From Prunus persica (taxonomy: Eukaryota; Streptophyta; Magnoliopsida; Rosales; Rosaceae): DNA of 64,000 nt. Positions 12,576 to 27,968 of the stretch are shown one piece after another. The notes beneath the pieces were generated by a model. The model made no database searches, was not told where the DNA came from, and was given only the letters and a program-made list of their open reading frames with translations. The stretch is taken from contig NC_034013.1 in NCBI RefSeq assembly GCF_000346465.2, positions 11,207,373 to 11,271,372 on the forward strand, in the 5' to 3' direction. Position numbers and translations under genes: made by a program. The stretch's first letter is position 1, and each line of letters starts with the position of its first letter.

Positions 12576-13149
12576 CTTGGCATGACTGATTGGGTCCACA
12601 AAAGGCGATGATTAATTAAAAAATCAACTTGCCAATGTGATAGAAGAAGACAAAGATTCCCATGTCATGAGGGTTGGTGAGTTACTCATTAATTAATTAC
12701 GATTGAAATTGATGAAACATTAATTTTAAATCTAATTCAAACACTGTTTTCTCTACTTCAATTTTAATCTCTTCAGAATAATCGTTTCTAACCATTTAAA
12801 GCGCCAAATATTAAGATTTTTACGTTTGTAACAGATTATTGTACAAAGCAACAAACTATATATATATATATACCATTTATATTACTCAATTAGTTTTTGG
12901 CAAAAAGAATATTACTCAATTAGCTATCGGTGGGCCTTTTGTGGCCCTTTTGATATTACTTAATTTTGATATTAGACCGTTTCGTTATTGTAATGGTCCT
13001 TTTGTGGCTAGTTTGTATTGGCCCTTTGTGACTATTGACTTTTTTGGCTGAATTATGAATGCAATCATAGAATTTCTCAACAAAAAAAAGCTATCGGTGG
13101 GCCTGTTGAGTGAGCAGGATTATAGGACTTGATATAATTTCATAATCCT
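12576..13149. repeat. Dispersed segment, copy 1, interrupted by a retroposon
   Basis: About 400 bp of sequence beginning cttggcatgactgat and ending near aatttcataatcct is repeated at 13927-14303. This copy is split by a 152-bp poly-A insertion (12938-13089) with a 15-bp target-site duplication. No terminal inverted repeat or LTR ends are evident, so the class is unknown. Confidence 0.8.
12938..13089 (+). mobile_element. 5'-truncated non-LTR retroposon with 15-bp target-site duplication
   Basis: The insert is flanked by gctatcggtgggcct at 12923-12937 and 13090-13104, and ends in caacaaaaaaaa. The paralogous segment at about 14236-14260 reads straight through the target site (agctattagtgggtctgttg), giving an empty-site comparison. 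Its sequence matches the 3' end (about 15000-15139) of the longer element at 14422-15139, so it is a 5'-truncated member of that family. Confidence 0.88.
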
Positions 13150-13926
13150 CTTTTTCTCTTTTGTATAAATATTGTGTAATTAGATTTTTTATTTGTTTCC
13201 TTGTATGACCCTACTAGAGTTTACATATTGTATTATAAATATCTCCTTTTAAAAAACAAAAATATATCAAAAAATATTCGACCCATGTTGTTTGACTCAA
13301 TATTTATCTGAAAATCTACAAATTTTGAAGACTCATAAAAAAATCCATATATTTAGGCCCAAAAACCTAGTAAGCTAGCATGGCCCATCACTACAAAGTC
13401 ATGACCCAAAAGCGAAATATGGATTTAAATTTGGTCGTGCAAAACTTAGTTAGAGAGGAAATGTTTTGGGTTTACCATATCAAACATACGGCATGCTAAT
13501 TAGCAACTGAAGTGATCTCATGAATTGAAGTGCGGTTCGAACCTCATGAGTTGACTCACACATGGATTCTAACACGGTTTTCTTTGGACACTTTCGCTTT
13601 ACATTTGTTGTCATGAAACCTCTATGAATCTTACCTAATTATGGACATAAGGCCAAATTACAAATTATAAATAGACTGATGCTAAGTCTTTTTATGCTAT
13701 AGTCCTATAGTAGTTGCGTTTTTAAGACGCATGTTTGCAACTAGCTGTTAGTCTAGTAGTATTTATTTTTCTAATATTAGAAAACGTAACAAATTCCAAA
13801 TTTTTAGAGTTGAAGTTTTACTGTTAGTACTCCGTTGCTAATTGGATAATTACTGAATTAGTATCTAATAATTTTTTGTTTATTTATCTCCACACCAACA
13901 ATTGCCAAGTAGTCAAACAAGTGGTG

Positions 13927-14303
13927 CTTGGCATGACTGATCGGATCCACAAAAGGTGGTGATTAATTAAAAAATCAACTTGCCATTGTGATAGAAGAAG
14001 ACAAAGATTCCCATGTCATGAGGGTTGGTGAGTTACTCATTAATTAATTATGATTGAAATTAATGAAATATTTTTTTAAAATCTAATTCATTAATTTTAA
14101 TCTCTTTAAAATAACCGTTTCTAACCGTTTCACGCGCCAAATATTAAGATATTTATGTTTGTAACAGATTATTATGCAAAGCAACAAACTATCCTATTTA
14201 TATTACTCAATTAGCTTTCGGCAAAAAAAAATATTACTCAATTAGCTATTAGTGGGTCTGTTGAGTGAGCGGGATGATATGGCTTGATATAATTTCTTAA
14301 TCC
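13927..14303. repeat. Dispersed segment, copy 2 (uninterrupted)
   Basis: Homologous to 12576-13149 without the retroposon. Shared words include gatagaagaagacaaagatt, cccatgtcatgagggttggt and the gcgccaaatattaagat block. It is a direct repeat about 1.35 kb from copy 1. Confidence 0.85.
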
Positions 14304-14421
14304 TAATTAAATATTTGGTGGCCTAATAAAATAATTTTAGATGACTAACTATACAAATTAGTTACTATAACAAAACTAACCTTTAATTAATCAAAACCTC
14401 ATATTTAAACAAGACAATTAA

Positions 14422-15139
14422 GAGAAAGAAAAAAGAATGATGCTTTTAGAAGCAGACTCACTCAGGATTCTCCCAAAAAACTCTAGCCCTCTTTTTCCCA
14501 AAACACACTTTTAGAGCATTTTCCACTTTGAGGGGGAGGAAGCCATTGTTCTTCCCCCCCTCTCCCCTCTTCTCTTCTTCCTTTCATCTCTTCCCCCATT
14601 TTCAGAGACAGAGAGTTTTCTCTATTTGTCTTAGTTTTGTTATGATTTTCATCCAATCATTATCGGCGGCTGTCGCTCAGCGTCGGATCTTCACCTGCAT
14701 TTTGGCGTCGAATCTCCATCACCATCTTTTTTGCAATTTCTTTATGTTTGGAATAAGTTGCAGAGACTCTTTGGGTTCTCTGTGTAGTTTTCACCTCTTC
14801 TTTTGTGAGAGCTTTTTATCTCTCCTTTGTGAGAGCTTTTCATCTCTCATTTGTGAGAGTTTTATTTGTATTGTTATGGCTTGATTTTTCAAACTTTATC
14901 TTTTTATTATTATTATAAGTTTGCAATCTTAGTTGGGATGCCTATGCCAGAATTTCTTCGATCCTACCTAATCGTTAGTGGAGACACACCAGATTGTCTT
15001 AATTTTAATATTAGACCGCTCCGTTATTATAATGGCTCTTTTGTGGCTAGTTTGAATTGGCTCTTTGTGGCTAGTGACTTTTTTAACTGAATTATGAATG
15101 CAATCATAGAATTTCTCAACCAAAAAAAAAAAAAAAAAG
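14422..15139 (+). mobile_element. Poly-A retroposon, about 0.72 kb, with 12-bp target-site duplication
   Basis: Flanked by caagacaattaa at 14410-14421 and 15140-15151, and ends in a pure poly-A tract (15122-15138). The body opens with a pyrimidine-rich section, holds three imperfect copies of a ttgtgagagctttt unit (14800-14870), and ends with the same 3' segment as the insert at 12938-13089. A diverged copy lies at 17510-17955. No reverse transcriptase is encoded. It may be a non-autonomous LINE derivative or a processed retrocopy of an unknown transcript. The open frame at 14528-14884 is not kept in the diverged copy. Confidence 0.85.
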
Positions 15140-15311
15140 CAAGACAATTAAAATATTTCTGACGGATCGCCGTTTTTCATGGTAAACTGCATGTTAAAGT
15201 GACACATGATATGATGGGGGAGTCTTAGGATTAATTAATCCAACCATGTAATAATTTTTTAGATTATGAAATATGGGTTAGGGAAATATGGGTTAGGGAG
15301 TTTGTGGATCA

Positions 15312-15880
15312 TAGTGATGGCAACGGGTCGGGTAGGGGCCGGGTATGACAATATCATCTCCATTCCCGTTCTCCATCCCCGCCCCCGTCCCCAAACCCTT
15401 CCCCGTTTATTTGGTTTCGGGGAATCCCCGTCTCCGTCCCCGTTGGGGGACTATCCCCCATACCCGCCTTGAATTCCCGATTTTTTTGCATAAAAAAATA
15501 TTTATCATACATTTTAACATTTAAGTTTCATATTAAATTATCATTCAACACATCCAAATTAACTATAAAGTTCAACTCAACTATTTAAAATCACATCAAT
15601 ATGAAATTCCATAGAAAATTAGGAAGAATTAGGAGACGGAAGTTAACTTAGGGTTAAACATAAATATTATAATTTATTTATTTATTTAAATATAAATATA
15701 TATATTTTCGGGTTGGGTTCAGGGATGGGGACGCCAATATCATCCCCTCCCCATACCCGTAGGGGATTTTTCAAGTTTGTGGATCCTCGTATCCGATACC
15801 CATTTAGCCCCGAAATCTCCCCCCGTTAGGATCGGGGACCCGACGAGGACCGGCCCCTATGGGGATTTTTGTCATCCCTA
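15312..15880. mobile_element. Non-autonomous hAT-type MITE, 569 bp
   Basis: Eight-base target-site duplications gtggatca flank it at 15304-15311 and 15881-15888. The termini are inverted: TAGTGATGGCAA at the left, and TAGGGATGACAA when the right end is read in reverse complement. Subterminal regions are GC-rich with CCCCG/CGGGG words in inverted orientation, while the centre is AT-rich. No transposase is present. An 8-bp duplication with TAG-type termini fits the hAT superfamily. Confidence 0.88.
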
Positions 15881-16193
15881 GTGGATCATCCTAATTATCA
15901 AGGTATAACTATTTAAGATTCAATTGTTGACCATGCCAAGATAAGTTGCCGGTGTCTTAATCACCTCATCTCTTTTTTTTAATGTTAATGTTAACTTAAT
16001 TTCTTAATCACTTCCTTAATTTGGTCATCACTTTTTGTCTCATTTTACGCCACAATTAACGATTCAATGCCATTGCCATCAAATATCATCATGACGAAGA
16101 TAGGGCAACCCCCCTATCTATCCTAATAATCTTTTTATCCAAAAAATTTGACCTCAATAATCTAATCTAATGCCTCTAGGGCAATCAGGATGG

Positions 16194-16197
<4 letters not shown>

Positions 16198-16241
<44 letters not shown>
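16198..16241. repeat. (CT)n microsatellite, about 44 bp
   Basis: Pure CT run in intergenic DNA. Confidence 0.95.
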
Positions 16242-16245
<4 letters not shown>

Positions 16246-17509
16246 ACTACACGTGGTGCATGCCCAATTGAATGCTCTCTTTGCTTGGCAAAACATGTTC
16301 ACTTTTGGCAAATATTCCATCTAATTTTGGTCTTCTACTCATTAAACAACTTCTTCTTCTTCTTCTTTTCTTCTCAATATTCGGTGGTCCTAATTTCAAG
16401 AAATTCAGCACATGATGTCTTTTGAGAAATTGAATAGGCAATATGTCTAGGAGAAGATAAATTATAGATTGAAGTGTAATTTCTATTCATCACTTTTAAA
16501 CCTAGTGCGTCATCAATACCTCACTAATTATGCCACCCACTACATCCATTTAGTGATGTTTTACTATATGTGACAGTTTAAGAAACCCATCTTCTACGTT
16601 CATTTGGGTTTAAGTTTTGTTGTAAGTAGTTGCTCTTAAATAATAATAAAAAATTGAGTAAAAATTGGTTTTAGAATTGTATCTTGTCATCGTATCAATG
16701 TAATCAACATCGGAGTAACATACAGGCTTGTAGTTGTCGTGGTCCCCCTGAGTCCATGTAAAAGCCAATAACCTTTAAATACCTGTTGCAATATCAGTTA
16801 AAATATAAAACTATAAAACCTTATAATTACAGTACTGGCCCCAAAGACAATTTACTAACTCTGCCACAGAATGTAATTGTTTCAGGTGATCATGAACAAT
16901 AACATAACTGACACACATACTCATTTTTAATATGAATACCAATAATCAATAAATTAATTAAATAATTAAAAAGTGTAAATTAGTACAATATTTATCTGAA
17001 AATCTACAAATTTGAAGGCAAAAGCAAAAGAAATTATGTACCATCCAAAAAAATTCCAGATATTTAGGCAAATAAAAAGGTGGGGAAAGCAAGGGAGGGA
17101 GCAAATGTGGATCGTGCAGAAGCGTTGTAGGGAATCGGAAAACGGCCAAAAGAGGAGGAGGAGGAGGACAAGACCCGGTCAAAGTGGGCTTTTACTTTTT
17201 CCTCCTTCTTTTTTGGCATTATCGGACTAGACCGATCGCTGTCTATCTGTCGCGGAACAACGCGTACGTACATCATCGCCGTTTGCTGACTCAGCACTCC
17301 TTTAGATGAATGGATCACCATCTAACGTTCTTGCCCTTAGTTTTAACGTAAATCTCTAAACTGCCATTATACATACATGCAATTTTTCCCATTAGTCTAA
17401 TGAATATATTTGATTCATCAAATTAGATGCTAGACTTGATAGAGACAAGAGAAACCAAGAATTTTGGTTCTTTAATATATTTGTTTATTTATATTTTGAA
17501 CAAATATTC

Positions 17510-17955
17510 AAAGAAAAAATCTTAGCCCTATATCTCTCAAAAAACACTCTACGGCCGTTTTCAATTTGAGGGGGAAAAAGCCATTATTCTTCCTCTCCGC
17601 TCCCCTCCTCTCTACTTCCCCTCTCCTCTTATCCTCTTTTCTCCAATTTTCAGAGACATAAGGTTTCACCTATTTGTTTTCATTTTATAATGATTTTCCA
17701 ATACTCGTTACAAGCAGAAGCATCTTGGTATCGAATCTCCACATACATCTAGGTGTCAGATCTGTACCACTATTTATGTTGTGGTTTCTTTATATTTAGA
17801 ATAAGTTGCATAGACTTTTTGGATTTTCTTGTGTAGTTTTTACCTCTCCTTTTGTGAGAATTTTTTACTTCTTATTTGTGAGGGTTTTATTTGTATTATT
17901 ATAACTTTTTTTTTCAAGCTTTATCTATTTTGGGTTATTCTGAATTTACAATCAT
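17510..17955 (+). mobile_element. Diverged copy of the poly-A retroposon, 3'-truncated
   Basis: Aligns by eye with the first two thirds of 14422-15139: tagccct start, pyrimidine-rich leader, cagagacata, gaataagttgcatagact and the tgtgagnnttttatttgtatt words. It lacks the 3' segment and poly-A tail, and it differs at many positions, indicating an older insertion. Confidence 0.7.
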
Positions 17956-19160
17956 ATATAACACGTGTCAGCTAATTAAGTTGTTATATTAATTTTAGCA
18001 ATTCAACTTATAATGCCATTACTTGGTGATGGTGCCATACATGAAAAATAATGAAATAGTTGTAAACACTTGGTCAAATCAAAGATCACAGATAGCTTGT
18101 AACTAAAATGAAATCATAGATAGTTTAGAAATGCACATTGGAAGATTACTCTCTCCTCTTATTTGATAGAGTAGCATAGTAACCGAAATAGAAATTTTAC
18201 ATTTGTGTTTAAAACCAATTGATAATTGCTGAAAAAATTTAGGATCTTTTAAATGCATGTGGAATAATTCGTGCTACCAAATATGTTGTCTTCCCCATTT
18301 TGCTAACACCATACCTTAGAAATTAATTATATAGGAAGGCGAACATTTTGTAAGAATATGTACACATGTATTTTTACACACAGTAACCTAAAATAATATA
18401 GCCAATTTATTTTATTTTTCTCTGAAGGAAAAAAATTAATTGATGGCATCTGCCTCCAATGGGCCATAGATACATGCTTCCTTGATGACAACACAATGTG
18501 TATGTAATCTTCATCCAAAGACTTGACTAAATTTGAAACTAATCCATCAACTGTTTGAGAAGAGTAAAATCGAAGCACTTTGTGCGTAATCTATTAATAT
18601 ATTACATAAACAAATAATTACAAAGGAATTCTTAGTCTTTTAACCACCACTCGCACATTCGTTATTGAAACTTGTTCTAAAATTCTGTTGCCTTTATCTC
18701 TCTTCTTCTTTTTTCTTTCTGTCATTGCTCCTCTTACAGATTCATCATCCATCCTCAGTATTATTATTCTGCATATATTTCATAATGAGATCTTTTTCAA
18801 GTAATTAAAATCATTGTATATTGAGGCAAAAGTTGAAAACAATATTGAACAGCAACTTAAAAAAATAAGATAGCCGGTAAATAGATGCAGAGAAACACAA
18901 CCCAAGTTGAAGTAATCAAAGCCAAACTCCATCTTCTCACATGCTAATACTGCGGTTTTTTTCGATCAAGATTCATTTGTAAAAACTAAAAACTAGCAAA
19001 TCAAATTTTACTTCCATATTTAAAGCAGCAAATTGGTTTTGTTTTGTAATTCTAGGAAACAGTGAAGGGTAGTCTTGGAACAATATTCCTAGTCAGCGTC
19101 TACAAAAAGGAACAAGAAACGGTCTCGCCCCAGACCAAGCCATAGATTTATTTCGCCCCA

Positions 19161-19168
19161 TATATAAC
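19161..19168 (+). promoter_or_regulatory. TATA box of the ROH1-like gene
   Basis: TATATAAC, 183 bp before the start codon, followed by a pyrimidine-rich presumptive 5' leader (19195-19265). Confidence 0.55.
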
Positions 19169-19343
19169 TGCAAAACCACCCGACTCCCCTTATCTTTCGA
19201 ATTTTTACCCCTCTCCGTTTCTCCTTTTTCTCTCCTCTCTCTCTGTTTCTCATTTCTCTCTTTTTCCCTTTCCAATTCTTCAAATTTAATTCCAGGAGAG
19301 AAAAAACGAACACACACACCAGCAAACGAAAACAATCCCGAAA

Positions 19344-20522
19344 ATGGGTGCCACAGATAACCAGGGTTCGTTTCTGAACCGAATCAGCATCCGAAGAAAC
19401 CAGGTGGTTTCCATGGAAGGCAACCACGAGCAAGAGCTCGAAGACCTCGAACACTTCCAGAAGCACGTCGCTGATCGATTCTCCGACCTCTTATCTCCCT
19501 CGGAAGACTTCCCCTCCGACCCGATGCTATCAATTGCATGGGTCCGGAAGCTGCTCGACGTTTTTCTCTGCTGCGAGGCCGAGTTCAAGGCTGTTCTGCT
19601 GATGGGTCGAGACCCATCTCAGATTTCCAAGCCCCCACTCGACCGTCTCGTCCCCGAGTTCTTGGACCGCGTTGTCAAAGCGTTGGACATTTGCAATGCG
19701 GTCTCGCACGGGGTCGATTCCGTCAGGCATTTCCAGAAGCTGGCTGAGATTGCGGTCTCTGCTCTGGAGCAGAGGCCGATTGGGGATGGCCAGGTTCGGA
19801 GAGCGAAGAAGGCGCTGAGCGCGCTGGTGATCGGGATGGCCGTGGAGGACAAAGAAGGGGGTGGAAACAAAGCCACCGAAAGAAGCTGGTCTTTCGGTCG
19901 CAGGAGTGGCGTTTCTGCCCCGAATAAAGAGCGGGCTGTGGGGCATTTTCGGGCTTTGTCCTGGGGAATGTCAAAAGGCTGGTCCGCCGCCAAGCAAATT
20001 CAGGCGATGTCGAGCAATCTGGTGGCTCCGAAAGGCAATGAGGCCTCTGGGTTGGCCCAGCCGGTTTACATAATGAGCACAATTATGCTGTTTGTGATGT
20101 GGATGTTGGTGACGGCGATCCCCTGCCAGGAGAGAAACGGGCTGATGACGCATTTTCCGGTGCCAAGGAATTTGGCGTGGGCTCAGGCCATGATCGGCCT
20201 CCAGGAGAAAATCAGCGAGGAGTGGAAGAAGAAGGAGAAGAAGGGCTCGGCTGGCTTGCTCGAGGAGATGCAGAAGATGGAGAAATTGGGGCAGAGTTTG
20301 ATCGAGTTTTCGGACTCTTTTCAGTTCCCCGCGGAGGCGGAGAAGCTGGAGGAGGTGGCGGCGCAGGTGGCGGAGTTGGCGGAGACTTGCAGGAAAATGG
20401 AGGAGGGTTTGGTGCCTCTGCAACAGCAGATCAGAGAGTTGTTTCACAGGGTGGTGAGGAGCAGGTCTGAGGTGCTTGATGTTTTGGACCAAGGCGGCAA
20501 AGCCTCCGCGCCCGTCATGTAA
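19344..20522 (+). CDS. ROH1: ROH1/BYPASS1-like protein (DUF793 family)
   Basis: Single-exon gene of 392 residues. From family knowledge, ROH1 (At1g63930) binds the exocyst subunit EXO70 and acts in secretion, including seed-coat mucilage. The N-terminal half carries the family signature around FLNRISIRRNQV, EDLEHFQKHVADRF and LSIAWVRKLLDVFLCCEAEF. A hydrophobic segment near residues 239-258 (PVYIMSTIMLFVMWMLVTAI) could cross or dip into a membrane. The C-terminal third is helical and charged (EKLEEVAAQVAELAETCRKM), suggesting a coiled coil. The region is much more GC-rich than its surroundings, which also makes long false open frames on the other strand. The first ATG after the pyrimidine-rich leader is used. 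Its place between MYB103 and MDAR6 matches Arabidopsis gene order. Confidence 0.93.
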   Translation: MGATDNQGSFLNRISIRRNQVVSMEGNHEQELEDLEHFQKHVADRFSDLLSPSEDFPSDPMLSIAWVRKLLDVFLCCEAEFKAVLLMGRDPSQISKPPLDRLVPEFLDRVVKALDICNAVSHGVDSVRHFQKLAEIAVSALEQRPIGDGQVRRAKKALSALVIGMAVEDKEGGGNKATERSWSFGRRSGVSAPNKERAVGHFRALSWGMSKGWSAAKQIQAMSSNLVAPKGNEASGLAQPVYIMSTIMLFVMWMLVTAIPCQERNGLMTHFPVPRNLAWAQAMIGLQEKISEEWKKKEKKGSAGLLEEMQKMEKLGQSLIEFSDSFQFPAEAEKLEEVAAQVAELAETCRKMEEGLVPLQQQIRELFHRVVRSRSEVLDVLDQGGKASAPVM

Positions 20523-23040
20523 AGATCAAAACTTGGGTCCTGACTAGTCAAAGACGAACAACAATCGAAGAGTTCAATTTATTGAAGGAGGTGAATTTTG
20601 CAATGTTGTTCGTAGTTTCAAATTTGCTCAATGAGCCAAGAACATGAAGTTTTTTTTGGGTCTTGCAATGTGAATTAGAGTATAGTTATTAGAAGGGTTC
20701 ATTTTGGTAGGATTATACATAGCCTAATAGCCAAAGTGCTTCAGCCAGCCTATACAGAATGTGCTGAAGTATGCTTTGCTTATCTACTCTGTTTTTCTTT
20801 CTTTGTGTTCTTGGTTGGTTATTTGGGTACAGAAAATCTAACTGAAAAGAGAAAATGTACATACCCAATTAAAGTTGGTGTTTTCTCTTTTTCTATTTGG
20901 GTTCTTCAATTCTCTTTTTCTTTCTCCTTTGTCAATATTTGTTCCTCAAGTTCCTGATTGCTAGGGTTCTGCAGTTTCTGCTTTTGCTTTTGCTTTCACC
21001 AAACACTTGAAAAATATTCAATTTTGGAGACGTCAAATCATAGTTAAAAAGTCTTGAAGATAAGATGATGCCCTTTAACTACCAACCGAAAGTGAAAAGG
21101 TATAACCGCAATTGGGGCAAAGACAACTTCTATGATTGGCAGTCATCTGTGCCACTTGTTTCACAGGAACAAACCGCAGACCAAGTTACAGTACTGCTGG
21201 CCAAAATGCTAGGTCATCCTGGTTTTTACTACAAATAACTTCTTCAGGGTCATTTGTGGCATTAGAAGATTTATGGTGACTTGGAGGAACCAACACACAG
21301 CATATATAAAGTAAAGAAGACATATTTGCTAGGCCAGCCTGTCTGTGACTCGGGTTTTTTGGCATGTAAAAGAGCAAAGCCTGTGACTTTTGAGGCCTCT
21401 TACTGATTGCAGTTTCACATTCCCCGTATGACCCACCAACTCACTTTTGATTCATGAGTGGAAAGCTTAGCTGCAAACTTTTGATTCAACTTTTGATTCA
21501 TGAGTGCAAACTATTGTTCTTATTTGCTATTTCCTGGATTTTGGTTTCTGCCATTTTGGTCCATGCAGAGCTCAAGGATAGGTTAGATTGTTGCAGAAGA
21601 GCGGGGATTTGGTTTTCCTTTGTCCCCATTGATAGAGCATAATGGCCGTTAATTAACAGCATTGGAATATATTATGGCAGCCACCCCAACTGACAGATAT
21701 TCCTACTGCAAAGTGAAGGCAACAAAGATTTGAATGCAATAGCGATTCTTTTGTGCCACTGGTGTATACGGCATCACACTCACAAGGATGGTATCACGAG
21801 TGGGTCATATCATATGATACCAAATTATAAGCAGCTCTAGTCTTTATGAGAGTAGTGTTACGTGGTCTGAGATGTCATATATAAGAATTTCCCTCAATAC
21901 ATAAGAGAATTAAATTTGTTGGTGTTAGGATTATATATTTGTCACAATGATCAGAGATTAATATGGCTTTTAGGGAAAATCAAAATCAGAGATTAATATG
22001 GCTTTTAGGGGAAATCGAACTTTTAATTCCATTTTTAAGGCTTAGCTAAAGGACAAACTATGTGATTTGAGTGAGATATGGGGGGTGCTTTAATTGGGTT
22101 TGGTCTTGAAACCTAGCTATAAGAAATTGGGATAAATTTAGTTGTATACATTATCAACCACATTTCTCTTATGAGAGTAAGAGAAACTTGTAATATAATC
22201 CCCCTGTATGTTCTCTCCACACCATTTGACATGTGTCTTTGAGACATATCAATATCAATACACGATTGTTGATCTCAAATTCTTTCGGCCTCTTGTTATT
22301 AATTAAGGTAATAAAAAGAAAAGTAATATTCAACCTGCCGAGAAAATGGAGCAACTGACGTCTTTCTTAGGATGTGGAAGGATGTGAGGCGTACCAACGT
22401 GATGACCTCAGTGGTTGTGCATGTAATTGGTGGGTTGGATCTTGATTTCTAATCAAACGATTGTGGGTGAGGAAAGAACACCTCTCAGCCGTTGGTTCTT
22501 TTACCTTGGCAACAAGGCTTTTACAAATTATAGCTTAGGGCGTCGAGGTCGGCAGCCATAATACTTAGGCAGATAGATACTTAGAAAACTAGGGATTTTT
22601 GGTGAGGCAAATGGTGCTCAAGAAAAAATTTGAAGTGTAATAAAGAAAATCTTGTTGATATATTGACTACAATGGATGGTGCTCAAGAACTTTGAAGAAC
22701 AAAGATCTTGATTATATGATTACATGAAATCCTAAGGAAATAAAAACAATTTTGAAATTGCATTTGAGGAGCACTTCGGCTTATTTTCGTGGGCCGTGTC
22801 ATAAATTTTTTGTTTTTTTTTGTGAACTCAAAATCCTTAAAGGGGAAACAGTGGTATCCCCCTTAAAACTGAATGGAGCATCCCCCATTGCGGGCCACAC
22901 ACAAGGGAACATTTTCAATTCCCCGAGCTAAGGCATGCCTCATCCTCGCTATCAGCAAGAATTGAATACAAACCCTCCTGCCACAAGCACCACAATGCCA
23001 ACACATGAGCTACTTGACCTTGAACCACCCCAACACTCTT
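20523..23040. other. Intergenic region between ROH1-like gene and U6 pseudogene
   Basis: No gene seen. A short direct repeat, atcagagattaatatggctt with following bases, occurs twice in tandem at about 21952-22017. The stretch 22820-23040 looks like a dispersed repeat, with word patterns such as cacatgagctacttgacctt, but no ends can be set. Confidence 0.55.
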
Positions 23041-23048
23041 TTGCAGGT

Positions 23049-23151
23049 AAAAAATTGGGATATTTTTCGATTTATGCATGTCATCCTTGTTCAAGGGCCA
23101 TGTTAATCTTCTCTGTATCGTTCCAACTTTATCGAATGTCTCCGAAAGGAC
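23049..23151 (-). pseudogene. U6 spliceosomal snRNA pseudogene
   Basis: Read on the minus strand from 23151, the sequence follows U6 along its whole length of about 103 nt. GTCCTTTCGGAGACATTCG matches the 5' stem, GGAACGATACAGAGAAGATT contains the invariant ACAGAGA box, and CAAGGATGACATGCATAAAT covers the 3' half, ending in a T-run. The catalytic AGC triad reads AAC, and several other C-to-T or G-to-A changes break the 5' stem and the internal stem-loop region. No upstream sequence element (RTCCCACATCG type) or TATA box is seen at the expected distance. It is therefore very likely non-functional. Confidence 0.88.
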
Positions 23152-23991
23152 TCCGTATCATAAACTTGTTTCTCAGTGAACATACTCCCTTTCAGATTAG
23201 GTCGAGACAACTTCTTGAACCTCAGAGCTTGACTAAATGGGTCGAGTTGAATCATTTGTGTAGAAGGGCTTGCTTCCTCAAGATCCATTAAGAAATTGAT
23301 TAAATAGACTGGACCAAACCCAATTCTAACTTTTAAATTTCACGAAAAGAGGCCCCACCCTTTTCTGTTTCACCTCGAAAAAATCTAGGTCTAAACAACT
23401 TATTTGTAAATGAAAGCTTCACTTGGCTTCAGGAGAAACCAATTTGGTACGTATAGCATTAGATTTTTTGTATTTTATAAATCAAATGACAATTCATTAA
23501 TCTCAACAAATCAAACAATACTGTCGGCATGTAGAGACGTGGAACGTTCTCGAACAAATTATGTGGACAGAACCAAACGACGACGTGTCGAGCAATTTAC
23601 TGGTTTCCAACTTTCCAACACATAACTTATGCACAAGCAAAACAGCGCCGTATCACTCCCCAGACATTTGGAAACGTCCTCCATGGCTAATGCAGTGCCT
23701 TCTGAAGCCAGCGATTCACCCGCCAGCATACAGTTCTCCCTCACTGACCTTTGGATCTTTTCAAGAGCCACCCACCAATAATTAATTAATTAATTTAATT
23801 ACAGAAAAAAATCTGAAAACAAAGCCACTCTCAGTTCCCAATGTCTTCAGGTTCGAGCTCTACAAAATCAAACCCCACGCTCACTCTCATCTCCATTTTA
23901 CCTTCTTCAATCTTGATCGTCGTTGTAGAATCCCTAATTTTCTTTAATTTCATTTCTCTTTCTTGCTTGGCAAGCTACAGTTCGCAGACGA

Positions 23992-27968
<3,977 letters not shown>

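Larger units (their letters stand above)
15881..19160. other. Intergenic region upstream of the ROH1-like gene
   Basis: Holds a CT microsatellite at 16198-16241, a diverged retroposon copy at 17510-17955, and AT-rich DNA. The GC-richer patch at about 17060-17330 (GAG-rich, then an acgcgtacgt word) has no recognisable coding content. Confidence 0.6.

Noticed and set aside
12576..14303. LTR pair flanking a short internal region
   Set aside because: The repeated segments lack TG...CA ends, target duplications, primer-binding site and internal coding sequence.
14528..14884. 118-residue open frame
   Set aside because: It lies in the pyrimidine-rich part of a retroposon and is not preserved in the diverged copy at 17510-17955.
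19530..20492. Several long reverse-strand and off-frame open frames over the ROH1-like gene
   Set aside because: They are shadows caused by the GC-rich single exon; only the 392-residue frame has family similarity.
23049..23151. Functional U6 snRNA gene
   Set aside because: Catalytic AGC is AAC, stems are broken, and no upstream sequence element or TATA box is seen.
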